64,000 nt of DNA from contig NZ_RQIT01000016.1 in assembly GCF_003837805.1 (NCBI RefSeq), forward strand, positions 1-64,000. Direction: 5' to 3'. The translations under genes were made by a program, and so were the position numbers. A model generated the notes under the pieces. That model saw only the letters and a list, made by a program, of their open reading frames with translations, had not been told where the DNA came from and ran no database searches. Shown here piece after piece: positions 23,337-32,434 of the stretch. Origin of the DNA: Bradyrhizobium sp. RP6. Its GTDB lineage: Bacteria > Pseudomonadota > Alphaproteobacteria > Rhizobiales > Xanthobacteraceae. Positions within the stretch are counted from its first letter, which is position 1. Each line of letters opens with the position of its first letter.

Positions 23337-26000
23337 CTAGGCCGCCACCGCCTGCGCCGCCAGCAGCTGCTTCAGCTTCGCCGCGGGCACCGCAGGGCTG
23401 AACAGCCAGCCCTGCATCTGGCTGCATCCGAGCTGACGCAGCACCTCGCGCTGAGCCTCGGTCTCGACGCCTTCCGCCGTCGTCGCCATGCGGCGGGCGG
23501 CGGCCATGTGCACCACGGCCTGCACGATCGGCGATGAGTCCTCGGGCTCGCCGATGTCGCTGATGAAGCTGCGGTCGATCTTGATCTTGTCGAACGGGAA
23601 GCGGTGCAGATAGCTCAGCGAGGAATAGCCGGTGCCGAAATCGTCGAGCGCGATGCGCACGCCGAGCTCGCGCAGCTGCTGCAGGATCGTCAGCGCTTCC
23701 TCGTCGTCGCGGATCAGCACGGTTTCGGTGATCTCGAGCTCGAGCCGCCCCGGTGCGAGCCCCGACTCCGCGAGCGCGGCCGCAACCTTGAGCGCCAGTG
23801 TCCGCGAGCGGAACTGGACCGGGGAGACATTGACCGCGACGTGGATCTGGCCGGGCCATGAGGCGGCCTCGAGGCAGGCCTGCTTCAGCACCCATTCGCC
23901 GATCTCGCCGATCAGGCCGGTGTCTTCCGCAACGGGAATGAAGTCGGCGGGCGAGACCATGCCGCGCTCGGGGTGACGCCAGCGCAGCAGCGCCTCGCAG
24001 CCGGTGACCACATTGGCCGCGAGGTCGACCAGCGGTTGATAATGCACCTCGAACTCGCCGCGCCCGAGTGCCTGACGCAGATCGAGCTCGAGCTGCCGGC
24101 GCTGCCGTGCCTTGGCGTCGTATTCGGGTGCGAAGAGGCGAAAGGTGCGGCGCCCTTCCGACTTCGCCGCATACATCGCAAGATCGGCGCGCTTGAGCAG
24201 ATCGTCGAGATTGTCGCCGTGATCGGGCGCGATGGCGATGCCGATGCTGACATCGGTCGGGATGTCCTGGCCCTTGCAGTTCACCGGCGCGCGCAACGCC
24301 CCGAGGATCGTTTCCGCCAGCGCCGTCAGTTCGCCGGCGTCGTTCGTTCCGGCCTTGACGATGGCGAACTCGTCGCCGCCGAGCCGCGCGACCATGTCGT
24401 TGCCGCTCACGCAGGCGCGCAGGCGGTTCGCCACCTGGCGCAGCAATTCGTCACCGACCTCGTGACCCAGCGAATCGTTGATGCCCTTGAACTCGTCGAC
24501 GTCGATGTAGAGGATCGCGAACGGCTTGCCCTGGCCGAGCTCGGTGATGCGACGCTCCAGATGCCCGCGCAGCAGCACGCGGTTGGGAAGGTCGGTCAGC
24601 GCGTCGTAATGCGCCATATGGGCGATGCGCTCGTCGGCGCGGATGCGCTCGGTGACGTCGTCATGGGTGGCGAGCCAGCCGCCGGCGGCGGCGGGCTGGC
24701 TCTTGATCTCGATCAGGCGGCCCTCGGCGGTCTGGACGATGGTGCTCTGGGTCCGGCCTATATTGTTCAGGATGCCGTCGCAATAAGCCTCGACGTCGCC
24801 CTCGAACGAGCCGGTGTCCCGGCGATGCCGGATCACGTCGCGGAAATGAACGCCGGGCTTCACCACCTCGGCCGACAGCCCGTACATCTCGACGTAGCGC
24901 CGGTTGCAGACGATCAGGCGCTCGTCCTGATCGAACATCAGGAGCCCCTGCGTCATCGTGTTCATCGCGGTGTCAAGCCGCTGCTTCTCGAGCGAGAGCC
25001 GGTTCGTCATCTGGCGGAAGATCAGATAGAGCGTGAGCACCAGCAGGCCCATCGACAGCACGGCAATGGTGACGAAGAATTTCGTCTGCGTGCGCCAGGT
25101 CGCCAGCGTCGCATCCAGCGACCTGGTCGCCAGCACGACCAGCGGCTCGCCCGCGAGCAGGCGCGAGGCGACGATGCGGTCCTTGCCGTCGATCGGGCTT
25201 GCGAGCTGGGTTGTGACGAAGGTGCGCTCGAACACCGCCATCTGCTCCGGCGTGCCCTTGCGGAAATTCTGCCCGATCATCGCATCCACATGCGGAATGC
25301 GCGCGAGCAGCTGGCCGTTCTGGTGGTGCATCGCGATCGAGGATTCCTCGCCGAGCCCGGTCGAGGCGAAGAAGGATTCGAGCTGCTCCGGCGCGATCGC
25401 GCGCGAGACCAGTCCGAGGAATTCGCCATGCGGGCCGGAGACACGCCGCGCGAACACGATCGCCGGTCCGCTGCCGAGCCGTCCGGGCACGACATCCACC
25501 TCTTCCTGCGAGGCGGGATCGTTCTTGAGCCGGTCGAAATAGCCGCGGTCGGCGACCGAGATATCGGCGACCGGCCATTGCCGCGACGAGTTGATCAGCA
25601 CGCCCCGGGAATCGAACAGATTGGCGCCGGCGACGTCGGACCAGCCGCTGGCCTTGGCACGCAGCACCTCGTGCACGGCGAGCGTGCCCATCTCGCTGCG
25701 GAAGATGTCAGCGGATTCGATGCCGTGGCTCTCGAGTTCGGCGATGATGCTCTTCTGGAGCACCGCAAAGTCCTCGAACTCGCGGTCGAAATGCCGGGCC
25801 AGCATGCGGACGGCATTTTCCAGGCTGTCGCGGCCGCTCTCGATCGCGTTCTGCCGGAAGCGGTCGACGGTGAGCGCGGTGCCGATGGCGGTCGCAAGCA
25901 TCAGCACGAAGCCGCCGATGATCAGCCACGTCAGCGGCGCCCCGTGCCAACGGCGGAGCAACGCGCGCATCCGCGCGGTCCATCGGATCGATGCGCCCAT
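23337..26000 (-). CDS. Membrane-bound GGDEF-EAL c-di-GMP protein
   Basis: 887 residues. Transmembrane helices at about 22-42 and 310-330 enclose a periplasmic dCache-type sensor domain. A PAS-like domain (about 350-450) follows, then GGDEF (about 465-625, with an intact GGDEF in ARLGGDEFAIV) and EAL (about 640-880, with EALLRW, DDFGTGYSSLSYL and TAEGVET). Both catalytic signatures are intact, so it could make and/or break cyclic di-GMP; which activity dominates cannot be read. The start at 26000 has GGGAGG upstream. Confidence 0.92.
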   Translation of the reverse strand: MGASIRWTARMRALLRRWHGAPLTWLIIGGFVLMLATAIGTALTVDRFRQNAIESGRDSLENAVRMLARHFDREFEDFAVLQKSIIAELESHGIESADIFRSEMGTLAVHEVLRAKASGWSDVAGANLFDSRGVLINSSRQWPVADISVADRGYFDRLKNDPASQEEVDVVPGRLGSGPAIVFARRVSGPHGEFLGLVSRAIAPEQLESFFASTGLGEESSIAMHHQNGQLLARIPHVDAMIGQNFRKGTPEQMAVFERTFVTTQLASPIDGKDRIVASRLLAGEPLVVLATRSLDATLATWRTQTKFFVTIAVLSMGLLVLTLYLIFRQMTNRLSLEKQRLDTAMNTMTQGLLMFDQDERLIVCNRRYVEMYGLSAEVVKPGVHFRDVIRHRRDTGSFEGDVEAYCDGILNNIGRTQSTIVQTAEGRLIEIKSQPAAAGGWLATHDDVTERIRADERIAHMAHYDALTDLPNRVLLRGHLERRITELGQGKPFAILYIDVDEFKGINDSLGHEVGDELLRQVANRLRACVSGNDMVARLGGDEFAIVKAGTNDAGELTALAETILGALRAPVNCKGQDIPTDVSIGIAIAPDHGDNLDDLLKRADLAMYAAKSEGRRTFRLFAPEYDAKARQRRQLELDLRQALGRGEFEVHYQPLVDLAANVVTGCEALLRWRHPERGMVSPADFIPVAEDTGLIGEIGEWVLKQACLEAASWPGQIHVAVNVSPVQFRSRTLALKVAAALAESGLAPGRLELEITETVLIRDDEEALTILQQLRELGVRIALDDFGTGYSSLSYLHRFPFDKIKIDRSFISDIGEPEDSSPIVQAVVHMAAARRMATTAEGVETEAQREVLRQLGCSQMQGWLFSPAVPAAKLKQLLAAQAVAA

Positions 26001-26061
26001 CCAGCCCTCCCGTGGGATGCAAGATGCAGCAAAACCGACAAGACCCCGTTACCATTGAGGG

Positions 26062-26251
26062 TTAGGAAAATATGAATCGGAGCGGATTCAGCGGATGGTT
26101 TGGAAATTTTCGTTGGAGACGCCGCGCTTCCGCATTCGCCTTGGCGACCATCGCCGGCACGTCGAAGTTGCCGGTCTCGCGATCGTAGCGGTAGCGCCAG
26201 TCGGCCCGTCCCTTCGCGAATGAGGGGCGGCGGCGGGTAGCGCCGGTTCAT
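26062..26251 (-). pseudogene. Frameshifted small protein
   Basis: One leftward frame reads WRYRYDRETGNFDVPAMVAK and then ANAEARRLQRKFPNHPLNPLRFIFS to a TAA at 26062-26064. This is protein-like and resembles small proteins seen in Bradyrhizobium, but it has no start codon in frame. An ATG at 26251 opens MNRRYPPPPLIREG in a different frame. A single indel near 26205 would join them. So it is either a decayed gene or a base-call error. Confidence 0.4.
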
Positions 26252-26360
26252 CCCGGGCGCTGGGACGAAGGCTTGTCATCCCATCGACCGTCTTGCTGCC
26301 GCAGCCAAATCGGCGCACTTTGCCGCCTTCGGCTGATTTGCCACTCAAGGTCCTTTTCCG

Positions 26361-27389
26361 ATGATGACCGCATCCAAGGCCTTTATTGCCCTCTGTCTGC
26401 TCGCACTGGTCGGCACCGCATTGGTGGTCGGCCCGACCGAGCTGCGCCGCCTGCTGCCGGACGGGACCAAGACCGCCGTTGCCGCCAGGCCGGAGGCCAA
26501 AGTCGAGCCCAAGGCGGAACAGCCCAAATCGGCGCTCAGGCCGGAACAGCCAAAGCTCGCCGCCGGCGCGCCGTCTGCGGCGCCGCCCGCCGAGCCGAAG
26601 GCGGGCGCGCTGGCCGAGACCCAGAGCCAGGTCACGGCCGCGCTCGCCGATCTCGCGCCGGTCAAGCCGCTGCCGCCGGTTGCGGATAGCGGTCCTCGTT
26701 TCGACGTCGCCCGCGTCGACGATCACGGCGAGGCGGCGGTGATTGCGGGCCGCGCCGCGCCGGGCGCAAGGGTCGAGCTGCTGCGCGACGGCAAGCCGCT
26801 CGATAGCGTGGTCGCGGACGCCTCAGGCCAGTTCGTGATGACTCCGCCGCAGCTTCCGCCCGGTTCTTATGAACTGACGCTCCGGGCCAAGGCACCGGAC
26901 GGCACCGTGACCGAGTCCGGCCGGACTATGCCGGTGACCATCGCCGAGGCGGCGCCGCCGCCCGCGCGGCCCGCACCGGCAGCGAAGCAAGACGCGGGAC
27001 AGGAGCCGAAGCAGGCCGAGAAGCCCGACGACAAGCCGGATGTCGTGGCCGCCCTGCCATCGGCCTCGCCGCGTCTGGCTTCAGCGCCTGACAGGCAGGC
27101 GGGCCGGCCGCGATTGACCGGCGCGCCGAAACCCAAGGTCCTCGCGCGTGCGCCGGCGGACACCGCGGTCGCATCGGCCTCGCCGGCAGACGTGCTCACC
27201 GCCGCACCGGCGCAGCCCGGCGGCAGCCGGGTCATCGCCCGTGGCGACAGTCTGTGGGCTCTGAGCCGGCTCGCCTACGGTGACGGCGCCCGTTACGCGG
27301 TGATCTTCAAGGCCAACCGCGACAAGATCAACAACCCTAACCTGATCTATCCCGGCCAGACTTTCGTGATGCCGCAAAAGGCGGAGTGA
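26361..27389 (+). CDS. LysM-domain envelope protein
   Basis: 342 residues. An N-terminal hydrophobic anchor (about 5-23) is followed by a long Ala/Pro/Lys-rich linker, a Big/SpaA-like beta domain at about 110-195 (ARVDDHGEAAVIAGRAAPGARVELLRDGKPLDSVVADASGQF), another Pro/Ala-rich linker, and a C-terminal LysM domain at about 292-340 (RVIARGDSLWALSRLAYGDGARYAVIFKANRDKINNPNLIYPGQTFVMP). LysM binds peptidoglycan. It is probably an inner-membrane-anchored periplasmic protein linked to cell-wall upkeep. Confidence 0.88.
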   Translation: MMTASKAFIALCLLALVGTALVVGPTELRRLLPDGTKTAVAARPEAKVEPKAEQPKSALRPEQPKLAAGAPSAAPPAEPKAGALAETQSQVTAALADLAPVKPLPPVADSGPRFDVARVDDHGEAAVIAGRAAPGARVELLRDGKPLDSVVADASGQFVMTPPQLPPGSYELTLRAKAPDGTVTESGRTMPVTIAEAAPPPARPAPAAKQDAGQEPKQAEKPDDKPDVVAALPSASPRLASAPDRQAGRPRLTGAPKPKVLARAPADTAVASASPADVLTAAPAQPGGSRVIARGDSLWALSRLAYGDGARYAVIFKANRDKINNPNLIYPGQTFVMPQKAE

Positions 27390-27561
27390 GGGCGCGGTCC
27401 GTCCTCTCCCCACCCAGGCGGGCGACTTGAAAGTCGCTGTCCGCGAGCAGAGCGCGCGGTCGCCCGCGACGCTTTGCCCTGTGTCTCTCCGGAACAATCG
27501 GTTCCCTCGCGCGTCATTGTGATGCGGCGCATTGCGCTTGGCGCTGGGAGGAGGGGCCGAG

Positions 27562-28848
27562 GTGCTCAGGTCCGCGATCATGGCGAGACGCATGAAGCTG
27601 GCGCTGGCTGGCGCCGCTCTCGCGATTGCGGCAATGCTGCTGCCTGACAGAGCCGAGGCGCAGTTCGGATTGCGCGGCGGTCCGCTTGGGGTCGCACGTT
27701 TCGCCTTCGGCCATATGCTCGGCCTGTCGCGCCTGCGCCACTCCCGCATGGCCGTGCGCGGCAGCCGATACCGCTCCGCCGCGCTGAGGGCGCAGGATCC
27801 GCGCGGGGCCGAGCGCGGCCGGCTGACCAACCCATACGTCCTGCGTGCGGCCCTCACGGCGCAGGCCGCGCTGTCGGGCTGGCATGGCGGGCGCCGCCCG
27901 CAGGGCTGGTGGCGTCATCCCGACGGCAGCTACGGATGGACCGGCCCGGTGTTCTGGCCGTTCGCGCATGACGATCTCACCACAGCGATCATGTTCGGCG
28001 ACACCACCAGCCTGTCATTGTACGGCTATGGCGACATCTATGCCGCGATCTTCTCGCCCTATGCGGTGTCCGAGCTCGCCGCCTACACCGCGCCGCAAAG
28101 CCGGCGCGGACGAAGGGTCCCGACGGCTGAGACGCTCTGCGAGGCCAGCGACACCGGCGGTCTGCCGGTCGACCGCATCGCCGCGGCCGTAACACCGAAC
28201 GAGTTGCAGCGCACTGCGCTCGACGAGCTCGCATCCGCCTGGAATGCGGCGCGCGACACCATCGGCACCGCCTGCCCGGCGCAGGCGCCCGCCAATGCGT
28301 CGGAGCGCCTCGGCCTGATGCGCGGGCGCATCGAGGCCATGATCAGGGCAATTGACGCAATCGAAGCGCCGCTTTCGAAGTTCGTCGATCTCCTCAATGA
28401 CGACCAGAAAGCCAGGCTCAATGCCCTCGCCAACGAGCGTCGCGCCGCGCTTGCCGCGGTTCAGGGCAAGGACACGCAGGCCGCCGCCGCCTGCCAGCCC
28501 GACTACGATCCCCGCTATGACGAAAAGGCGCAGCGCCAATATGAGCAGCTCGTGCAACAGCAATGGCCCGCCGCCGAGATCGCCTCGACGCTCCGCCTCG
28601 ACGAGGTCGGCCGCGCCCGCCTCGAGGTGCTCCAGGACACCACCCTGCGCACCATGCAGACGCTCAGCGCCTGCCCGGCCGAGCCCGCCGCGACACCGCA
28701 GGCCCGCCTCGCGGCCGTGAAGGCGCGGCTGCAGACGATGCTGCAGGAAGTCGGCGGCGTGACTGATGCACTCGACGACTTCCAGGCAGATCTGAGCGAC
28801 GAGCAGAAGGCCGGGTTCGAGGCGATCGGGCCGAAGCGGGGGGCGTGA
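27562..28848 (+). CDS. LTXXQ (Spy/CpxP-like) periplasmic protein
   Basis: 428 residues. The GTG at 27562 is preferred because AGGAGG lies 7 bases upstream; the ATG at 27580 has none. A signal peptide ends at DRAEAQ. The second half is helical, with two LTxxQ-like segments (LNDDQKARLNALANERR near 295 and LSDEQKAGFEAIG at the end), the signature of Spy/CpxP-type periplasmic chaperones. A Gly/Trp/Tyr-rich stretch (about 110-170, GWHGGRRPQGWWRHPDGSYGWTGPVFWPFAHDDL) lies before them. Confidence 0.8.
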   Translation: MLRSAIMARRMKLALAGAALAIAAMLLPDRAEAQFGLRGGPLGVARFAFGHMLGLSRLRHSRMAVRGSRYRSAALRAQDPRGAERGRLTNPYVLRAALTAQAALSGWHGGRRPQGWWRHPDGSYGWTGPVFWPFAHDDLTTAIMFGDTTSLSLYGYGDIYAAIFSPYAVSELAAYTAPQSRRGRRVPTAETLCEASDTGGLPVDRIAAAVTPNELQRTALDELASAWNAARDTIGTACPAQAPANASERLGLMRGRIEAMIRAIDAIEAPLSKFVDLLNDDQKARLNALANERRAALAAVQGKDTQAAAACQPDYDPRYDEKAQRQYEQLVQQQWPAAEIASTLRLDEVGRARLEVLQDTTLRTMQTLSACPAEPAATPQARLAAVKARLQTMLQEVGGVTDALDDFQADLSDEQKAGFEAIGPKRGA

Positions 28849-28879
28849 GACCGAAGCCGCAATGCCCCTCGTGAAGGTC

Positions 28880-28983
28880 GCTAAAGCATGATCCGGAAAA
28901 ATGCGCAGCCGTTCTCCGAACGATCATGCCGAAACAACAACCTCAAGCGCGATGACGATTCATTCTAATCGCATCGCGCTTTA
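28880..28983. repeat. Interspersed repeat overlapping a stop codon
   Basis: It begins GCTAAAGCATGATCCGGAAAA and ends CTAATCGCATCGCGCTTTAG, with GATCATGC dyads inside. This type is common in Bradyrhizobium. Its last bases supply the TAA stop of the MetE-like gene (28981-28983), so it may also work as that operon's 3' end. Confidence 0.65.
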
Positions 28984-30024
28984 GCCGATTTCCCGCCGGA
29001 CCTTCGCCGCTGCGTCGCACATGGCCTTCAGCTTCCCGAACGCTGTTGCGCGCGGCATGTATTTCATGCCGCAATCCGGCGCCGGGACGAGACGATCCGG
29101 CGAGACATATTTCAGGCCGTTGCGGATGCGGTCGGCGACGGTATCGACGCTCTCGATGGCGGGATCCGCGAGGTCAAGCACGCCGAGCATGATCTTCTTC
29201 GACGAGAGGTCCTTGAGCACGCCGAGGTCGAGCTTCGGCTGGGCCGCCTCGATCGAGATCTGGTCGGCAATGGTGTCGTCCAGCTCGGCAAGGAAGGAAT
29301 AGCCGGCGGGCTTGTTCGAGCCGGGCACGACGGCGGCATAGCCAAAGCAGAGATGCACCACGGTCGGCACCGTGATGCCCTGCAGCGCGCGATTGATCGC
29401 CTTGACGGCATAGCGCTTGGCGAGCTCCGGATTGTTGCGCACCCAGGGCTCGTCGAGCTGGATCACGTCGGCGCCGGCTTTCTGCAGGTCGAGCGCCTCG
29501 GCATTGACGGCCTCGGCGAGCGCCATCGCGAGCTCTTCCTCGTCCTTGTAGAACTCGTTCTTGGCCTGCTGGCTCATCGTGAATGGGCCAGGAAGGGTGA
29601 TCTTCGCCGCGCGCTCGGTGTTCTCTCGCAGGAACCGCATGTCATGCAGCTCGACCGGGCCTTTGCGCCTCACAGGGCCGACGACGCGCGGCACCGGCGT
29701 CTGGGTGTTGCCGGTGCGCGCCACGATCATCGCCGGATTGTCTCCGTCGATGCCGTCGAGCGCGGTGGCGAAGCGATTGGAGTAACTCTCGCGGCGGATT
29801 TCGCCGTCGGTCACGATATCGATGCCGGCGCGCTCCATGTCGCGGATCGCGACGATGGTGGCGTCGTCCTGGGCTTCTTCCAGGTGTTCCGGCGGCAACC
29901 GCCACATGTCGTGCAGGCGGGTGCGCGGCACCACCTTCGACAGCATCGCGCGATTCACCAGCCATTCCGGCTGCGGATAGCTGCCGACCACCGTGGTCGG
30001 CAGGATGTGCGCTGGCATGGGCAT
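28981..30024 (-). CDS. MetE-like cobalamin-independent methyltransferase
   Basis: 347 residues, with AAGGAG before the ATG at 30024. It corresponds to the C-terminal catalytic half of MetE: TTVVGSYPQPEWL at the start, TDGEIRRESYSNRF near 75, LPGPFTMSQ, ADVIQLDEPWVRNN near 190, VVHLCFGY (zinc His and Cys, near 225) and APDCGMKYMPR (zinc Cys, near 320). Zinc ligands are present. Full MetE is about 750 residues; such short relatives occur in catabolic operons and may transfer methyl groups from unusual donors to thiols. It is the last gene of the ABC-importer operon. Confidence 0.85.
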   Translation of the reverse strand: MPMPAHILPTTVVGSYPQPEWLVNRAMLSKVVPRTRLHDMWRLPPEHLEEAQDDATIVAIRDMERAGIDIVTDGEIRRESYSNRFATALDGIDGDNPAMIVARTGNTQTPVPRVVGPVRRKGPVELHDMRFLRENTERAAKITLPGPFTMSQQAKNEFYKDEEELAMALAEAVNAEALDLQKAGADVIQLDEPWVRNNPELAKRYAVKAINRALQGITVPTVVHLCFGYAAVVPGSNKPAGYSFLAELDDTIADQISIEAAQPKLDLGVLKDLSSKKIMLGVLDLADPAIESVDTVADRIRNGLKYVSPDRLVPAPDCGMKYMPRATAFGKLKAMCDAAAKVRREIG

Positions 30025-30075
30025 GGGGTTCTCCTTCTTCTTGTTGTTGTGGCTTGTCGTTGATGAGCGCGGCTG

Positions 30076-30945
30076 TCAGGCCGCGCGCGCTGCCGCGGCC
30101 GATTTCTCGTCCTTGACGGGATTGCGCAGGATGCCGATGCCGGAGATCTCGATCTCGACGACGTCGCCGCCCTTCATCCACAGCGGCGGCGTGCGATAGG
30201 CGCCGACGCCGCCGGTCGTGCCTGTCACGATCACGTCGCCGGGCACCAGCTCCGTGAAGGTCGAGCAATAGGCGATCAGGGCCGGCACGTCGAAGACGAG
30301 ATCGGAGATCGGAGCCTTTTGCACCTCGACGCCGTTGAGCCGGGTGATCAGCGTCTGCCTGGTGACATCGGTCAATTCGTCGGTCGTGACCATCCACGGC
30401 CCGAAGCCGCCGGTGCCGACGAAATTCTTGCCCGGCGCGAATTGCGAGGTGTGGCGCTGCCAATCGCGGATGCTGCCGTCATTGTAGCAGGCATAGCCGG
30501 CGACATGGCTGAGCGCAGCCTCGCGCGAGATGCGGCGGCCGGCCTTGCCGATGATGACGGCCATTTCGCCTTCATAGTCGAAACGCTCGGACTCCAGCGG
30601 CCGGATCATCGGCTGGCCATGGCCGACCTGGCTGTTGGCGAAGCGGGTGAAGATCATCGGATGCGCCGGCGTCGGGTGGCCGCTCTCCGCCAGATGGGTG
30701 GCATAGTTGACGCCGATGCAGAAGATCTTGTCTGGATCGGGAATGGTCGGCAGCAGCGCGACGTCCTCGAGCGCGTAATCGGGCTTCTCGCCGGCGAGCT
30801 TCTTCAACTCGTCCAGCGAGCCCTTCGCGAGCAGCGCCTTCAGCGTCGGATAGGCCTTCACGCGCTTGCCGGCGTCGATGACACCCTTGTCGGTGACGAT
30901 GCCATAGCTCGCCGCGCCTGATATCGTGAAGCTTGCAACTTTCAT
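30076..30945 (-). CDS. Fumarylacetoacetate hydrolase-family protein
   Basis: 289 residues. The N-terminal small domain is followed by the FAH fold (about 70-275): IFCIGVNYATHLAESG, the metal-binding glutamates in DYEGEMAVIIG, YNDGSIRDWQRHTSQF, NFVGTGGFGPWMVTTDE and GDVIVTGTTGGVG. Members hydrolyse C-C bonds of acylpyruvates or isomerise/decarboxylate hydroxymuconate-type diacids. It is distinct from the true fumarylacetoacetase at 54569. It starts 3 bp after the deacetylase gene and is thus in the same operon. Confidence 0.88.
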   Translation of the reverse strand: MKVASFTISGAASYGIVTDKGVIDAGKRVKAYPTLKALLAKGSLDELKKLAGEKPDYALEDVALLPTIPDPDKIFCIGVNYATHLAESGHPTPAHPMIFTRFANSQVGHGQPMIRPLESERFDYEGEMAVIIGKAGRRISREAALSHVAGYACYNDGSIRDWQRHTSQFAPGKNFVGTGGFGPWMVTTDELTDVTRQTLITRLNGVEVQKAPISDLVFDVPALIAYCSTFTELVPGDVIVTGTTGGVGAYRTPPLWMKGGDVVEIEISGIGILRNPVKDEKSAAAARAA

Positions 30946-30948
30946 CGG

Positions 30949-31608
30949 TCAAACACTCTCTTCGATGGAGGAAACATAATCGTCGATGGGAAGCGCGATC
31001 TCCCCGTCGCGGATGGGAACGCAAGGCGGCGGAAAGTCTTGGCGGAAGCGGGCGCCGGCCGCAGTGGCGCGATCGAAAAAGCGTTCCAGATGATCCATCG
31101 CGCCGGTCGGCAGATCGTGCAGCACCATCAGCGTCCAGGGCTGCCGGCTGCACTGGTCGAGTGCGCGCTCGGTCCAGCCGTCGGGGTCGTCCCAGTCGCG
31201 CGGAATGGAATTCCAGAGCACGCAGCTGTGCTTCTTGCGCGCGAGATAGTCGACAACGGATGGCTTGAGCAGCCGCTTGTCCAGATTGCCGCCGCCACCG
31301 AACGGCCGGAACCAGCGCTGCGGATGCGCGAGATCGCCAATGGCGTCCTGCGTACGGCCGATCTCGCTCTCCGCGGTATCGCGTCCGGATTGCTCGCCAA
31401 GCGGAATGCTGTGCGTAAAGGTGTGATTGCCGATCCAGTGTCCCTCGCGGTGCGCGCGCTCCGCAAGGCCGCGCCGCTCGGGATCGACAAGCTTCTCGCC
31501 GATGACGAAGAAGGTAGTCTTGATGCCGCGCTGGCCGAGAATGTCGAGCACGCGCGGCGTCACGTCGGGATCGGGGCCGTTGTCGAATGTCAGGGTCAGG
31601 TCGTACAC
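30949..31608 (-). CDS. NodB-like polysaccharide deacetylase-family protein
   Basis: 219 residues from a GTG at 31608 with GAGG upstream. The NodB fold is seen: LTFDNGPDPDVTPRVLDILGQRGIKTTFFVIG (5-36), then GHWIGNHTFTHS (metal His pair near 77-81). In the first motif, TFDDG is the rule; here it is TFDNG, so the usual metal-binding second Asp is Asn. It may act on a small N- or O-acylated or formylated compound rather than a polysaccharide. It sits between importer and FAH genes with gaps of 9 and 3 bp. Confidence 0.82.
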   Translation of the reverse strand: MYDLTLTFDNGPDPDVTPRVLDILGQRGIKTTFFVIGEKLVDPERRGLAERAHREGHWIGNHTFTHSIPLGEQSGRDTAESEIGRTQDAIGDLAHPQRWFRPFGGGGNLDKRLLKPSVVDYLARKKHSCVLWNSIPRDWDDPDGWTERALDQCSRQPWTLMVLHDLPTGAMDHLERFFDRATAAGARFRQDFPPPCVPIRDGEIALPIDDYVSSIEESV

Positions 31609-31617
31609 GCGCGTACC

Positions 31618-32427
31618 TCAGGTCGCCGGCTGCATCGCGCCCGAGGCGATGTCGTCGTTGGCCTGACCGGCGCGGGTGCCGGTCTGCCAGATCGCGGCCT
31701 TGCGCTCGATCCAGCGGATGGCGGCGTTGAAGGCGATGGCGAGGAACAGCACGAGCAGCACGCCTGCGAACACGTGCGGGCTGTCGAGGATCGTCCGGTA
31801 GCGCGAGATCAGGTAGCCGATTCCGGCGGAGGAGATCAGCATCTCCGAGACGACGACGCCGACGATGACCAGCGCACCGCCGACGCGCAGACCCGACAGC
31901 ACTGTCGGGATTGCCGCCGGGATAATGACACGGACCAGCCGCTGGCTCAGCGTCGCGCCCATGCTCCGCGCGGCGAGCAGAAGTTGCGGATCGATGGTCT
32001 GGATGCCGGCCGCAGTGGCGAGCATCGTCGGCAGGAACCCGTAAATCGAGGCGAACGCGATCTTGGATTCGGAGCCGATGCCGAGCCACACCGTGAAAAC
32101 GGGATAGAGGATCACAAGCGGCACCGCATAGAGGCTCGACACCATCGGCATGATCAGCACGCGCGGACGCGGCAAGCTGCCGACGATGGCGCCGAGCAGG
32201 ATGCCGCCGCCGCAGGCAAACGCCATGGAGACCACGACCTCGTAAAGTGTCACCCCGAGCGCATGACCGTATTCACCGGCGTCGGTCCACCCCGCCATCA
32301 GCGTCGACGACAGCGACGGCAGGAATAGCTCGGGAATGAGGCCGGTGCGCGGCAGCAGCTCCCACAGCGCAATCAGGCCGATCACGATCAGATGTCGCAG
32401 CGTCTTCGCACTGATCCTGGCACTCAT
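31618..32427 (-). CDS. ABC transporter permease (SsuC/TauC type)
   Basis: 269 residues with about six hydrophobic segments. The cytoplasmic coupling motif is visible in LLLAARSMGATLSQRLVRVIIPAAIPTVLSGLRVGGALV (EAA-like loop, near 140-178). It is the second permease of the importer, with the ATPase gene 7 bp upstream. The family moves nitrate, sulfonates, taurine or aromatic precursors; the substrate here is unknown. Confidence 0.88.
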   Translation of the reverse strand: MSARISAKTLRHLIVIGLIALWELLPRTGLIPELFLPSLSSTLMAGWTDAGEYGHALGVTLYEVVVSMAFACGGGILLGAIVGSLPRPRVLIMPMVSSLYAVPLVILYPVFTVWLGIGSESKIAFASIYGFLPTMLATAAGIQTIDPQLLLAARSMGATLSQRLVRVIIPAAIPTVLSGLRVGGALVIVGVVVSEMLISSAGIGYLISRYRTILDSPHVFAGVLLVLFLAIAFNAAIRWIERKAAIWQTGTRAGQANDDIASGAMQPAT

Positions 32428-32434
32428 CTCCGCC

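Noticed and set aside
22885..23895. Open frame on the minus strand beyond the GGDEF-EAL stop
   Set aside because: Mostly another frame of the EAL domain plus antisense to the methyltransferase; no independent signals.
23973..26075. 700-codon open frame on the plus strand
   Set aside because: Antisense to the GGDEF-EAL gene, which has clear domains; the frame is His/Arg/Glu-rich shadow sequence.
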